Of a stretch of DNA of 64,000 bases, positions 44,417-59,400 are shown piece by piece. The DNA comes from Piscicola geometra. Lineage: Eukaryota > Annelida > Clitellata > Hirudinida > Piscicolidae. Numbering within the stretch: the first letter of the stretch is position 1; every line of letters starts with the position of its first letter. Where the stretch lies: assembly GCA_943735955.1 (NCBI GenBank), contig OX030962.1, positions 2,854,610 to 2,918,609 of the forward strand, read 5' to 3'. A program made the translations under genes and the position numbers. Below the pieces are notes generated by a model, which saw nothing but the letters and a program-made list of their open reading frames with translations, had not been told where the DNA came from and ran no database searches.

Positions 44417-47400
44417 ATGTTGCTGGCACTGATAGTTACACTCGTCGGGATTGAGGCCTTGAAAGCCGTTTCTTTCACAGGAGGTGGGTCGTTTCATTGT
44501 GAATTGTTGTAAATGTTGAAGAACTCAAGTTGAAACAGAGCCCAGCCTAAACTAAGATTTTTGGAAATTAATTGAAATAAGGAAGTGTTGGTATACTAAA
44601 AAATATGGTTATTCCGAAAACTTCTGTCATTTTCTGCAAAATATTTATAAAAATAAAATAAGTGAATAACCTTTGATCTATTTTCACTGATCATCCCAAA
44701 AAACTCGCAAAACATACTTTACACAATCCATCAGAGACAAAATTCTTAATTTTTTCCAGTTTTGAAAGTTCCATAAACAAAATACTCAAGTGTATTGCGC
44801 GCTACAGAATTTTTCACTCCAAAAAAACGTACTTTTAGACAAGAGTAAATTAAAAATTTATTTTTACTTTTTCTGTTATCTCATTTATTGAATCATGCCA
44901 GTCAGAGTAGCTTAAGGATCGTATGATGTCTGACCTTTTGGATTATTGGGTTTCTATTTGTATAATATTTATTTATAAATTACTTTTTTTCTATTGATAT
45001 ATTATTTATTAATTGAATTTATTCTTATTGATATATTATACAATTTTATATTTTTTATTGATTAATAAAATATGCATTATACTCATTTCATGTTTTGTAT
45101 TTACCGATGCATGGTTCAGTTTCAACACATGGTCAACACATTCAAGATTTTCTGCCACTACCAACCACCATGTTAGCATAGTAGTAACAGTAGTAGTAAA
45201 AATAGTAGTAACAGTAGTGGTAGTAGTATTTACAGTAGTAGTAGCAGTAGTAGTAGTAGTATTTACAGTAGTAGTAGCAGTAGTAGTAGTAGTATTTACA
45301 GTAGTAGTAGCCGTAGTAGTAGTAATATTTACAGCAGTAGTAACAGTAGTAGTAACAGTAGTAGTAACATTAGTAGTAACATTAGACCTCTCAAGCACCT
45401 AAAAGCTTTAAGTTAAAGGCGATCTCAGCTTTGTGGCGTTCTGGTTCTAAGCCAATGAATCTCACGTGCTTATTGAATTACAATAAAAATGCCGTTAAAG
45501 GCGGGAATTTATCGGCGATAAATTGAAATTACATCTTTTATAACGGTGTATTAATAAATATAAATTTTAATATTTTTATTATAAAATAAATAAAAATAAA
45601 GTTTGGAAAGTTGTAATAAAATAAAACTTTGTGGGACGAGACTTTGGTTGTGAAGATTTGAATGGTGTTTAATTAAGCCTAGTGTTGGAGGCTGTGTGAG
45701 GGAAAAGTTGTATGGCTTGCTTCGAAGTAACGAAATAGAGAAGATTCTTGGTGAATAGTTCAAAAACCGAAATGTAATTTTTCTTTTATTTGAGATGATC
45801 ACAGAGTGGTGGACAGTGCTTCAAAGAGTTTTTGTCAACATTTTTTGTCTCTGTGAAAAATTTTAAACATTTATTAATGTGTTTTTAGAAACGAAATGAT
45901 TTGTGACAAACTGAATCCAAACAGAAAAGAATTTATTTTTATTGAATCGCAGCATCAATGCGTTTTTGTGTTCATCCATGTTGTCCATCCTCGACGCAAC
46001 TTCCAGTTTTCTGCTTAATCACCACTAGGAAAGGCGGGAAATCATTGAAGGGTCGTAAAAACGCACGAGAGTTTCAGTGGGATGCTGGGAGATAAACGCT
46101 GTAACAAGTAGTTGAGAAGGCAAGAAAGCTGATCACTACTGATACAATACAATACGATACAACGACGTAAACCATTGACGTGGCGTAGACCCGGACGAGC
46201 TTCAAGGCCGCTGATGTTGGATGGTCTCAAACACCGAGTCAGAGAACTCTTGGAAACGATCTAATTGAGAATTTATTTGAGAGGAACACAAAAGCCCTAG
46301 AAAGAAGAAAGAAAAAAACGAAGCGGTGCTTTAATGAAGCTTTAAAGATTTAAGATGATTCTTTAGAAACTTGCGAAGAAACTCTTTCAGATGTCGGAGT
46401 CGCCCTCAGTGGGAAGTAGCAAACGGTCCAGAAAGACCACACTTTTGAGATTGAAAAACAGAGTTCTGTGAAATTGACCAGAATGATGACGAAGACGGTG
46501 GTGATGATGATGATGATCATGATGATGATGGTGAAGGATAAATTATTATTTTGCTTGAAAAAAAATATTTTAGAGATTATTTATGCAAGAATAAAATAAA
46601 GACAAATGCTTCCAAATATGTCTCCACAAGTTGCATATAGCTTTGGATCAATGCAGTAATTTTTTTATTTACAAAATTAATGTTTTAATATTTGAATAAT
46701 CCGTTTTTGTCGTGACAAAAACAACATTTAGAAAATATATTTTTCTTTCCATTGCACTTAAAGCAATTATTTTCATTTTTATTGCAAATTACATTGCCTC
46801 TCAGTAGCTTTATATGCTTATTTAACGATGAGAGATAAACACATTACTCTGACAGAAAAAATAATTTCTAGCAAATCATTTGTCAAATTTACACGCATTT
46901 TAAACGCAAAATAAAGTTTAATACTCTATCCACATGATCTACATAATATATTATAATTATAACCCTTTAGGTTTTTTATACTTATTTAATTTATATATAA
47001 AAAATTGTAATGATAAATACTTTTGTTCTCGTAGTGTATTTTTTTATACCGTAAATTTTTGTTTAAATTTTTTATGAGTTTAGAAAGGATTGCTCGAATC
47101 CGTTGTGGCATGAAAAAAAGTTTCTACTTTTTTCAAATTAAGTAGGATGTGAAGGAATACAATTTCAAAATTTTTATACTTTGACTTAAAAACATTCTTT
47201 AAAAGAATGATATGAAAATACAGGCTTTTCACGAGCAGATAACTAAGTTAAAAAGAAGTTTAATCGATTGAAACGCTTAATTTCAGAAGTTTTCAAAGTA
47301 AAGTAACATTTTATTTTTTCTTCAAATTTTATCTCCAAATAACTTCAAATAAGCATGTGTCTAGGTGGAATTAGAGGTGAGTTGTATCTCCTTTTTGAGA

Positions 47401-50400
47401 ACTCATCTTTCGGGAGTTATTTTTTCCAGATTTTATTTAAAAGTCCAAAAGATTTCATTCTTATTTCTGTCTTTTAAGTTTTCTGGTTTATAGATAATTG
47501 ATATTTACGATAGCTTAACGCCCAAGAAAGCCACCAAGTTGATATTTATTCATTCGCAGCAAAACATGCAACACGACCAAATACTTTTGTTCTTAATTAA
47601 AAATATACCGATTTTTAACAAAATATAATATTTAAAATATTTTTTTTAAAATTGTTAACTTCAATTTTTTTTCTCAATTTAAGCGTTTTTTGACTGTTTC
47701 TTTTCATTGAAAAATTACTTTCTGTCTCAGCGTTTATACTTTTAAAATTTTAGGGTTTTCCAAAATATGATTGATGCTGAAGTTTAATTTTTAAGTTTTT
47801 TGTCGTCGCTAATGGGTTTACGTTCACTTTGAAAAAAACAATGCCCTCCATTTTGTAAGTACTCCAGGGGATTGTTCAACAACTCATCAGTTTAAATGAG
47901 CCATTATACTTGAAGAATAACTTTTTGGTTTGAAACGAAAAGAATACTCCCTTTTCACCCATCCACAACCATCAATCATTACACATCCTTTTAAAATAAC
48001 TTTTTTTTGCCTGTTTTACTCTTTTTTTCTCCCAAACCACCAAACCTACCAAACCAACCCAAACCACTCAACTATACCATTCATCCAGCCACCCACCTAA
48101 ACCAAACCACACAACCCGCTCACTTAACAACCAAACCGCCCAGCCAAACCATCCAACCAAACCACCCAACCAACAACCCACAAACCCTCACACCCAAACA
48201 CCAGCCCACTCATCAAACTCTGCAACCCAGACCAACTCAACCAAAACACTCAAAACAACCCAACCACCTGAATCAAAATTAACAAAACACACCGACTCAA
48301 ACCAAACCACTTAACCACCAAACCAACACAACAAACCACCAAACAACCCACCCTTAAACCAACCAAGCAACACCAAAACACTCACTTAACCCACCTAATC
48401 CAACCAACCCACCCAACCAAACGAAACAAAATCACCCAACCAACCCACTCACCTAACACACCCAAACCAAACCAACCACTCAAACCATACCACGCACTTA
48501 ACCTACTAAACACACTCATCAAAACACCATGCATCTGAATCAATCCATCCTAACCCACCCACCCACCCACCCATTCTTGCCGCCTCTCCCCTTAATCTCC
48601 CCTCCTTCCCTAACCCCTCCCCTCCCCAACCCACACCCCAACCCACCCTCCTTCTGCAGCGGACAGAGGGAGGGACTCAACAGAGGAATATTGCAGGTGG
48701 GAAGTTTTTGAGGCAAGTTGCAGCGAGGACTCCGTTGTTATGATGCTGCTTGCTAGATACGGAAGGATGCGGTTGGTGGTTGGTGGGTGGATGGGTGGGT
48801 GGATGGATGGGGTGAAGAAAATGGGGTGAGATGGATTGGTGAATGATGGGATGAAAAGTGACGAAGTAGGGAGAAAGATGGGTAAATAAGGGAAAGTGGG
48901 GTAGGGTAAAAGACCGGTGTGGTGAGTGAAAGAGCTAAATGAGGGTGTGATAGATGAGAAGTGCAGTAGACAATGGAAATGTAGAGTATGACTGAAGGTG
49001 CAGTGGGTCATCATAACCCCCCCCCCACTTACCTCCATCCTTCCACCACTCCAATCCCCCTCCCCCTCGAAGCTTCGGCAGGTGCATGAAGGAAGACCAC
49101 GGTGATCTGGGCTGCCACGTCGACATCCTGTCCCATATGGACGCCCTGTGCACTGGTTGTTGTTGTTCATTTTGTGGTTGTTTCGTCCGTCTGTCCGTCT
49201 GTTTTTTTGTCTGTCCATCTGTCTGTTTGTCTGTTTGTCTGTCCATCTGATTGTCTGTCCGTCTGTTTTTCTGTCTGTCTTTTTGTATGTGTCTTGAAGC
49301 TCGTCCGGGTTTACGCCACGTTAATCATATTTATTTATTTTTTTATTTTATTGAATTGTATCATTTACCTGGAGATCGAATCAATGATGTCTCAAATATA
49401 GCCAACCTTCTTCCTCCTCCGAACTCGTCTCTTTAAAGTCTTCAGCACTCTATCAAATAAATACTTCAATTTATCCTATTTCTAAACACTTGATGAAAAA
49501 TTTCCTTAAATTTTTAACCTCTCAAAACACCTGAACTTAATTAAACATTCACTTGACTTCTTTTGAACTTCTGAACACCTACAACCCATCTTCCAGGCCG
49601 TAGGTCCTGTCGTCTAAAACTGCCCCACCCTGCCCTTCACTCCATCATGCCCTGCCCCAAAGAGGTCATGCCCTACCTGGAAGCCAGCTACACCTGCTTA
49701 CGAGGTGGGTGTGAAAGAGGAGGAATGGGTGGTGGGGAAGGGTGGAAGTAAGTGGGGGAGGTGGGTGGGGGAAGAGAGAAAAGTAGGTGAATGGAATAAA
49801 GAAAGAGTGTGTGGGGAAGAATGGCTAAAAGAGGAAAGATGATTCAGAGAGATGTGGATAAGGATAATGGTCTGAGAAGGGAAATGGAGGAGGAATGAGA
49901 AATGAATGGAGCTGAGAGAAGGGGAGGAAGAAGAGTACGCAGGGAGATGAAGGGGGTGAAACAATTTGAAATTGGTTCGTAAGAGTAAATGCATAAAAGG
50001 AATAAGATGAATCATGAGGAAAGAAAAAAAGAAAGAAAATTAAATTATAATATCACTATTTTTCTGAATAGAAACGTTAAAGGTTCTTTAGAGGTACCGT
50101 TTGTTCTCAATGTGTTTCAGCAATTGGAACTAAGGAGGGTTGAGAAAGAGCGGCTTTGTGGAAGGCGGGAAGTGTGCTTGTGCTGACGAGATAATTCCTG
50201 GCTTAAGGATGCCTTGTGACGAATGAGATGTCGTTCGGAGGAGGGAGAAATCAAGAAAGATCTGTAAAGAAATCTAATAAAATAAATAAACATTTATTCA
50301 AATTTGTGTTCATTTATTTCTGGGATCTATTTAATTGAGTTTTAGACTGTTAACTTTTTCCACTGAAATTTTAGAAAAACTTCATTTATTTATATTTATT

Positions 50401-53400
50401 ACTTTTTTAAAATTAATAATAAACAGCAATTTCATAATTTTTCGACAAAAAGTAAGTAAAAAATAGCGTGTAATTGATCAAAAAAATGACTTGGAAGTAG
50501 ATTTTTAATATTGCACGTGGTGTCATTTGTTCTTTTTGTGTTCTCAGAGATTTACACGAGGGATAAAAGGGAGAGTGGAAAGGTGACGATATGATGGAGG
50601 GGCTGGAATAATGATTGTGAGGTGGGTGTAGGTGTGATGATGATGATGATGGTGGTGGTGTGTAGTGATGGTGGAGTAGGTGTAGTGTGGGTGAGTGTTA
50701 TAGGTGTGATGAGGGTGTTGAGTGGTAGTGGTGAGTGTGCTTAAAATGATGTGAGATAGATAGATGAAATGTTCAAAAAATACAAATTGATTTATCAAAA
50801 GCCAAAACAGTATTTCAAAACCCCCTATTCCATTTCTCTTCCGATTAATATATCTATTTCAATTCGTTCAATTTTAATCTCTTCCTTCCTTCTTCACTGT
50901 GATTCCCTTTCTTCCTTCTTCACTGTGATTCCCTTCCTTCCTTCTTCACTGTGATTCCCTTCCTTCCTTCTTCACTGTGATTCCCTTCCTTCCTTCTTCA
51001 CTGTGATTCCCTTCCTTCCTTCTTCACTGTGATTCCCTTCCTTCCTTCTTCACTGTGATTCCCTTCCTCCCTTCTTCACTGTGATTCCCTTCCTCCCTTC
51101 TTCCCTTCTTCCGAACGGCCATTAGGCTCTTCAATCAGCTCCTATTTCAATTTCTCGCTTCCTGGCAAGGCGGTTCTGTTGAGGAACTGTTGCCCTGCGA
51201 TAAGAGAGAGAACTTATTGCAGAGATGACTAATGGTCCTTGATTGATTGGATGGATGGATGGATGGATGGATGGATGGATGGATGGATGGATGGGTGGAT
51301 GGATGGATGGATGGATGGATGGATGGATGGATGGATGGATGGATGGATGGATGGATGGATGGATGGATGGATGGATGGATGGATGGATGGATGGATGGAT
51401 GGATGGATGGATGGATGGATGGATGGATGGATGGATGGATGGATGGATGGATGGATGGATGGATGGATGGATGGATGGATGGATGGATGGATGGATGGAT
51501 GGATGGATGGATGGATGGATGGATGGATGGATGGATGGATGGATGGATGGATGGATGGATGGATGGACGGATGGGCTGGTTGAGTGGTTGGGCTGGTTGA
51601 TGGTTGGGCTGGTTGATTGTTTGGGCTGGTTGATTGGTTGGGCTGGTTGATTGGTTGATTGGTTGGGCTGGTTGATTGGTTGGGCTGGTTGATGGTTGGG
51701 CTGGTTGATTGGTTGGGCTGGTTGATGGTTGGGCTGGTTGATTGTTTGGGCTGGTTGATTGGTTGGGCTGGTTGATTGGTTGATTGGTTGGGCTGGTTGA
51801 TTGGTTGGGCTGGTTGATGGTTGGGCTGGTTGATTGTTTGGGCTGGTTGATTGGTTGGGCTGGTTGATTGGTTGATTGGTTGGGCTGGTTGATTGGTTGG
51901 GTTGGTTGGGCTGGTTGATTGGTTGGGCTGTTTATTGGTTGGGCTGGTTGATGGTTGGGCTGGTTGATTGGTTGGGCTGGTTGATTGGTTGGGCTGGTTG
52001 AGTGGTTGGGCTGGTTGAGTGGTTGGGCTGGTTGATTGGTTGGGCTGGTTGATGGTTGGGCTGGTTGATGGTTGGGCTGGTTGATGGTTGGGCTGGTTGA
52101 TTGGTTGGGCTGGTTGATGGTTGGGCTGGTTGATTGGTTGGGCTGGTTGATGGTTGTGCTGGTTGAGTGGTTGGGCTGGTTGATTGGTTGGGCTGGTTGA
52201 TGGTTGGGCTGGTTGATGGTTGGGCTGGTTGAGTGGTTGGAGTGGTTGAGTGGTTGGGTGGTTGGGCTGGTTGATTGGTTGGGCTGGTTGATTGGTTGGG
52301 CTGGTTGATTGGTTGGGCTGGTTGATTGGTTGGATTTTGTGGTTGATTGATTGCTTTGTTTCTGGGATGATTGATAGGTTGGTTAGTTTGGGATTTATTT
52401 TTTTTCTAGTTTCAGGTTTGCTTGTTTGGTTGGATATGACTCAAGTAGGACTGGTTTGACCGATGTAATTGATGTCTTTGACACAACAATCGAACTGTGA
52501 GGGTTGTCATTGTTACATCAAAGAGAACTGTCAACCTAGAAATATCATAACAAAAATATTTTTAAAGCGTATTTTATATTTAAAATATGCGTTTTTACTA
52601 ATAAATCGTTAAAAATTATTTAAAATCTCCCAGTTCAATAAATAAAATAGTTTGAAATCATTTTGTACATAAAAAAAATTGTTTTAAAAAATAGTTTTTG
52701 AAATAATAAATCCTCAAAAATGACAAAACATCGCACAAAGTATACGAGAATAATAACTCTGTGAAATTGATATTCCGATGAAATATATACGTTTGCCGGG
52801 CAATACCTCACGCGTGTTCTTTATTTATTGCTATTTAGTGTGATTTATTGCCCGCGATTAGATTTTTCAATTTATTGGATATATCATTTTATTCTATTAA
52901 ATATTATATTCTAAATGTTTCAAATTATTATTTTATTTTTTATTTCAAATTTTATACAAATAATTTTTATACTATTTCTATTCATAAAAAATGTTTAAAA
53001 TTTTTTTTCGAACTATTAATTTTAGCCAAAATTTAGCAGCAATTCGTTTCAATTTACGCTTGGCTTTTAAGACTTTCAGTTTTTCTTTTTTTTACATTTT
53101 TTGGGAGCTATCATGCTAAAAACTAAAATCATTTTTTATTTTTTCAAAACAGTTTTCTTATCATCCACCCTTCCATCCATTCAGCCATCTTTTCACCCTT
53201 CCTTAGACGCAGCATCTTTAACTCAGCTTTTCAAAATCAAAAATAACGTAACGTTAAAATTTACTTTTTCAAAGATTCTTCTACTTCAATGTCATTTTTG
53301 AAACCAAAAAAACACAGAAAGTCAAAACCTTAAGAGATTGAAAACAGGTTTTGTAGACGTCTGGGGCAAGAGATTGAGACGTGAAGTGAGGAAACAGTCT

Positions 53401-56400
53401 TCAGAAGAATAATTCGGCTTCCTTCCCAGCGATCTATTTGTTCACTCACTTACTAATCCATCTACTAATTCATTCATTTGTCCACTCACTGACTCATCCA
53501 TCTATCCTCCATCCACTCATCCACCCTCCATCCACTCATCCACCCTCCATCCACTCATCCACCCTCCATCCACTCATCCACCCTCCCTCCCTCATAAACC
53601 TTCCATCTTCTCATCCATCCACTCAAACATAGACAAACTACAGTTGTTCCAATGGTCGTCTTCGATAATTGCACCCTTTCAAGTCGTTTTGGCTTCAACA
53701 GAAACAATTGAAATAGTTCAATAACAAAATATTTATATAATTAGTTTATAAATTAGTTTAGCTTCCATATAACTAAATGAAAATAATTCAGGAAAAAAAT
53801 ATGTTAATAAATTTTTGTATAAATAAATTTATTTTAGCTAAAAACATTCTAAACTCTTCTAAGGCTATTATATCTTTTCTTATTTCTGTTCTTATTTCAT
53901 TGTTAGTGTTAGTTTAGTGGCAATAGCAATTACTCCGGCAAATGCTGATGGTCGAACCACTTATTTGAGTTTTCATTTCTCTGCCAGGCCACAAAAACAC
54001 CTAAACGTCTTCATAATCATAGTTTATCTGGCTAAATGTCACTCTACTTTTTTTGAGGAAAAATAAGTTAGTTTTTTCATTTTTGAATTAGTTTATTTTC
54101 TTGTAATTTAACTATTTTATTTGCTTTTTCCGCTGTTCTGAAACGACTAACGTCATTTGTAATTCGATTTTCGTGCACAGAACTCCATTGCAAAACTCAA
54201 TAAGTGAGAACTTTCCTCTAAATTGAAACTACATTCAGTTCCGTTCTGAAAAGAAATATTATTTTTTTTATTTTAATATTTTACAGTTTTAATTTAATAA
54301 TTCAAAATTTCATTGTTATGATTTCAACAATTCAATTTGAGAATCATAAATATTTTAAGTAAAATTACATTACATATTTTAAAAGTTTTCTTTTTTAAAC
54401 CCTTTCCAGTCCAACAAGCTCCACAGTGCCATTCTGGCAAGCACTCAACCAAACTGGTGGGGAACGATGGCAGTCTCTTGCTCCACCACCCATCTACAAC
54501 CCTCCCGCCCTCCCTGACCTTCCCGGGGTCACCCTCGTGCGCCTGGGTCATCCGGGGTCACAGAGGTCAACGGGTCAACTTCACTTTGTTTACTTTCCAG
54601 CAAGAACACAACGAAAATGCAGCACGAAAGCTCCCGGATTCCGCTGAAAAGAGCCGTCAGGAGCAGAGAATCGCTCAGAGAATGCGCGATGCAGGAGGGG
54701 ACGTCCAAGTCAGCATTGATTCCTCACGAGTTCTTCAAGTTTGTCTTCAAGTCATGTTCGTTATGCGTTGTTAAAGTTCATTTTCAAAATTTTTTCATCA
54801 GTTTTTTTTCAATTATTGGCGAGAGTTTTATGGGAAGGGTAACGAGGCGCACAACCGTCACACTGAGCAGTTACTTTTTGGGAGAACACAAGTGTCTCAG
54901 AGTAGAGTAGAAGAGAATAATTACGAGCATTATTATAGTGGCGTATAACCCGAACGGGCTCCCAGGCCACTTAGGCTGCATATTTTCATTTGCGCCTTTG
55001 GGTTACTAGGGCATTGGTTGCACTTGAACCTAGGAAATTTCATTATTGGTCAAGCCCAGAGTCGTTACTGACTCAGCTACCCGTTCGCTCTGATTGCTGC
55101 TTTTATCTGCCAATAAATTTAAAGTTTAAAAATATATTTTAGTTGTAAATATATAAAACTCAGTTTTTTATTTTTTCCATTTTTTCTGCCAATCAATAAA
55201 AAAAAATATATTCTAATTATACGATTAAAAAAACCTATTTTCATTTTTAAAAACAAATAATTTAAAACTAATTTTCTCCACTTAACTACTGCCTCTTCCA
55301 TCACTGCAACAAGGACTCTTCTCCAATGGAGAGCACATGTGATGACGTTCGAATTGGTTTTGAAGAATTGAACGGAAGGAGAAGGGAAGTAGGCATGTGC
55401 GGAGTCGTTGAGCGACTGAGTAACATTTACACCTCTGAGTCTCATGGGATTCGAGTGTTTATCACTTCTGCGCAACAACTACAACAACAACAACAACTAC
55501 ATCAACAACAACAACTACATCAACAACAACAACAACAACTACATCAACAACAACAACTACAACTACAACAACAACATCATCAACAACAACTACAACCACT
55601 TGTACAACTACGCAGACATGCTATGCTTGAGAAGCAACAACTTCTACTACGGAAAAAAACACAAAAAACCTTTTTCAAAAAAGAACAAGAAGTTTGGTTT
55701 GTTCAAAAACATAAGAGACATCTTCAACACTCTCAACAAAAATCACAAAAACAAAAGCAACAAATAATATCTCAACAAACTTCGCAACACCCTCGAGTGG
55801 CTTCATTAAGGCGACGACTTTACCAACGCGAACTACAATTTCAACAACACCAACAACAATTCCACTCCAACAGCCAACAACCGCAACAAAAACAAGAACA
55901 ACTAAAAGTAAAACACAAACAACAACAAAAACCACAACCACAACTACAACCACAACCACAACCACAACCACAACCACAACCACAACTACACCAACTACAA
56001 CGTCGTTTACAGCACCGCGGGAAATCAAACAAGGCAGGCAAGAAGAATTTAAGGGCCACACACACGCCCCTAAATCAGCGCCGAGGCAAAGAGGAGCGAC
56101 CACATCTTCTGCCGCACGCGTCAGGCCACCAAAGACGTCAACGCCACATCCACAGGCCGCTACAGCCACAACTGCTCCAACCACAAACACCAGAGCAACT
56201 TCTACAACCACAGCCTCAACTGCAGCTTCAACAACATGAACAACATCATCATCATCACGACCAACAACACCAACAACAACAACAACAACAACAGCAGCAG
56301 CAACAACACGATCCTCCCTCACATTCCGAAGCAATTTCTGTCCGGAATCCCAGGCATCCGTCTAAATCGCTCATTGGGATATTGCATTATGAAGGTTAAT

Positions 56401-59400
56401 TCACTTAGTCGATCTTTAATTAAGGCCACTGTAGCCACTTTTGGAAAGTAAACTAAATTGTTTTGTAGGCAGTTTGTTTGTATTTAAAAACTTTAATAGT
56501 TTTGTTTTTGAAAACTTTAATAGTATTGTTTTTGAAAACTTTAATAGTTTTGTTGTTGGTGGTTTTATAAATAAATATAATTTATTATTGCGCTGATTGA
56601 TAATTATTTAACTGGTAATAAAATAAAATGGTTTTATTAATTCGATTTATAGTTTTTTTCGCAATATTTTCTCAATATTTCAACTTATAGTTATTCCAAT
56701 TTAATTTCTAATTTATTTCTTTTACGTTAGATTTATTATTATTTCAATTTATAATTATTTAACTCCCCCCCCCTCGTCCTCAGCAAACCTCCTTCTTTCA
56801 TGGCGTCTTAAGGGCAACCTTTCATAAAACAAACGCCATTAGAAACGCTTAGAGAGGCTTAATTTTAAGGAGACATTTGTACCAAATAATCCAATATCGG
56901 TCTTTCTTAGCTTAGGCGCCGAAGACCAGAATACGTAAGGGAGGGAGGATGGAAATGGAGGTGTTTTTATTTTAGAAGATATTTTTATTTTAGAAAATAT
57001 TTTTTATTTTGAAGATATTTTCATTTTTGAAGATATTTTCATTTTTGAGGTTGTTTTTTGTTTTGAAGGTATTTTTATTTTTTCAATTAAAAGTCGCCTC
57101 GAATTTAGTTTTTGATGAGATTTGATTAAAGAATGGGAGTTTGTTTGATGGAAAACAAATTTTAAAATTAGGTCTCAGAAAGTTGAAAATTGAAAACAAA
57201 AGTGAAAGCCCTGCGTGATTGTACAAGCTGGGAAAGAAAATAATAAATACGACTTTTGCATTAATAGAAAACACAAATCATGTGAAACACACATGAAAAC
57301 ACACAAAAAGATGTGAAAACACACACACAAATGATGAGAACACAACTTTCAAAAATAAACTTTAAAAAATAATAAAAAATATTTAAATTTTTTGAAATGG
57401 ATGGAGGGCGCTGGAAAAGACAAATTCGCTCCATTCGCGCCACGTCTCTGCCGTTTGAACTCTCGCCCAGCTTGAGCTGACGAGTTGCATTCGCAAAATA
57501 AAAAAATAAAAACACGAAAAGCACACACAAAAACGTAAAGCACACAAAAATAGATGAAGACACAAAAATTTAAAACACACAAAAAGCACACACAAAAATG
57601 TAAAGCACACAATGAAACATATAAGACACACAAAAATATGTGAAAAAACAAACATGTTCGTTGAAACACAACGAAACACGCCTAGACAAACATGCATTCA
57701 AAAAGCTCCAAAACTCCATAAACCTAAATGAAAAACTAGGAAAATTAGGCATAAATCTCGAAAAAAAAGCCAAAAAAATTTGTTGAATTAATTTAGAAAA
57801 CAAGTAAAACGTTAAGCATGCAAAAGACCACTTCTTTTCATGCGTGGGTGGAATTCAGACGGGATGCGGTGAAGGGAGAGCGTTAAGTACCACTTGTGGA
57901 GTCGTTACCACAACCCTTCTCTTAAGCTTTTTAGCGAGTTCCCGATGAATAAACATTTTTAAATTTTGATTTATTGATTTGAAAAGAATATTTTTTTAAA
58001 AGTATTTTTAATCATTTTCTTTCTTTTTCTTTTTCAGAGTAAACCATTTTATTTAAAAAACTTTATTTTATTTTATTATATTAATAGGAATATAATTAAA
58101 ACCTCAGTGGTGGGCTGTGAAGACATCGTGGTGGAAGGGGCTCTGGTGCAGAGACTCAACCACGCTGATCACCTCGTTGTCAAGTGAGAAACAATTTGCA
58201 GAAATTTCATAACTTCAAATATATGAAAAATAATTCACTAAGAAATAAATTGTGAAGAAATTTTGGACTTTAAATATATTAGGAATAATGTAACAAGTAA
58301 TAAATGTTGAAAGAGTTTTATACTTGAAATAGATTTATAATGAACTATTACAAAATATATGTTGAAGAAATTTTAAACTTTGGATATATTAAAAAAAATT
58401 AATTAAAAATATTTAATATGCAAGACGTATTCTTGAATTCTAATATAAAGAGATTTTTGTTGCACCTGAAAAACTTGCAAGTTTCATGAAAATCTTAAAG
58501 GATTAAATACTTTATTTTTTCAAATTTTCAAGCATTCAAAATTCATTTAAATTTTCAATAAGGTGTAACTATAGCAACGCTGTCTTCAAGCTGGTGTGTG
58601 ACGTGGCAAGAAGGGAGTGGAGGGGAAGAGAGCTGGAGTGTCGGAGAGGTGGGTGCTTGTTGCATGGAGGGGTGGATGTTTGGTGAATAGTGGGTTGGAT
58701 GGTGAGGTGGATGGTGGAGTGTGGGGAATGGTGGATGTTGGAGTGTGGAGAGTGGTGTGTTGGATAGTGTGAAGGATGGCGTTGTTGATGGTTTGATGAA
58801 GAGTTTGGTTGATGGATGAATAAAAAAGTTGGTCTGATAAAGAATGGCGAAAAAATAAATCGATGAATCAATGCAGTAACAGCATAACTGTTGTGGATGA
58901 ATAACTCATTGGAAATGGAAAATCAAATCATGTTCTAAGCCCACAACCCCTTTCAAATCACCACTTGAATGCTAATCCACTTTTCCTTCTCTCTTTTCCC
59001 CCTCCTTTCCTCCCCCCTTCCTTCTTCCCCCTTCCCTCCTTCCCCCCTCCTTCCTTCCCCCCCTTCTTCCCCCCTCCCTCCTTCCCCCCTTCCTCCTTCC
59101 ACCCTCCCTCCTTCCCCTTTCCCTCCTTCCCCCCTCCCTCCTTCCCCCCTCCCTCCTTCCCCCCCTCCCTCCTTCCCCCCTCCCTCCTTCCCCCTTTCCT
59201 CCTTCCCCCCTCCCTCCTTCCCCCCTCCCACCTTCCCCCCTCCCACCTTCCCCCCTCCCTCCTTTCCCCCTCCCTCCTTCCCCCCTTCCTCCTTCCCCCC
59301 TTCCTCCTTCCCCCCTCCCTCCTTCCCCCCTCCCTCCTTCCCCACTCCCTCCTTCCCCCCTCCCTCCTTCCCCCTTCCCTCCTTCTCCTCTCCCTCCTTC

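Larger units (their letters stand above)
44484..48659. other. SUEL/CUB gene intron 1
   Basis: AT-rich sequence with a GTA triplet array (45180-45385), a SINE tail fragment (46134-46206) and, at the 3' end, a long C/A-rich array. A possible 50-55-nt minus-strand exon-like segment near 45115-45170 ([17 protein letters not shown], followed by a GTAAAT donor) was noticed but not linked to anything. Confidence 0.6.
49705..54409. other. SUEL/CUB gene intron 4
   Basis: 4.7 kb containing purine-rich sequence (49705-49960), a GTGATG-rich tract (50580-50740), a 26-bp tandem repeat, a LINE end, GGAT and GGTTGGGCTGG arrays, and an ATCC/CACTC array (53430-53630). The remainder is AT-rich and shows no other exon. 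Confidence 0.6.

Noticed and set aside
50121..50186. Alternative last exon after SUEL exon 4 (acceptor TTTCAG, early stop)
   Set aside because: It has an acceptor and downstream AATAAA, but the exon at 54410 continues in phase with clear CUB sequence, so it is at most an alternative end.
55444..55767. Asn/Tyr-rich frame overlapping the SUEL/CUB exon 6
   Set aside because: The Gln frame is continuous with CUB sequence on both sides, so the Asn frame is a shadow.
55675..56334. 219-codon Val-rich minus frame
   Set aside because: Antisense shadow of the Gln-rich coding region.
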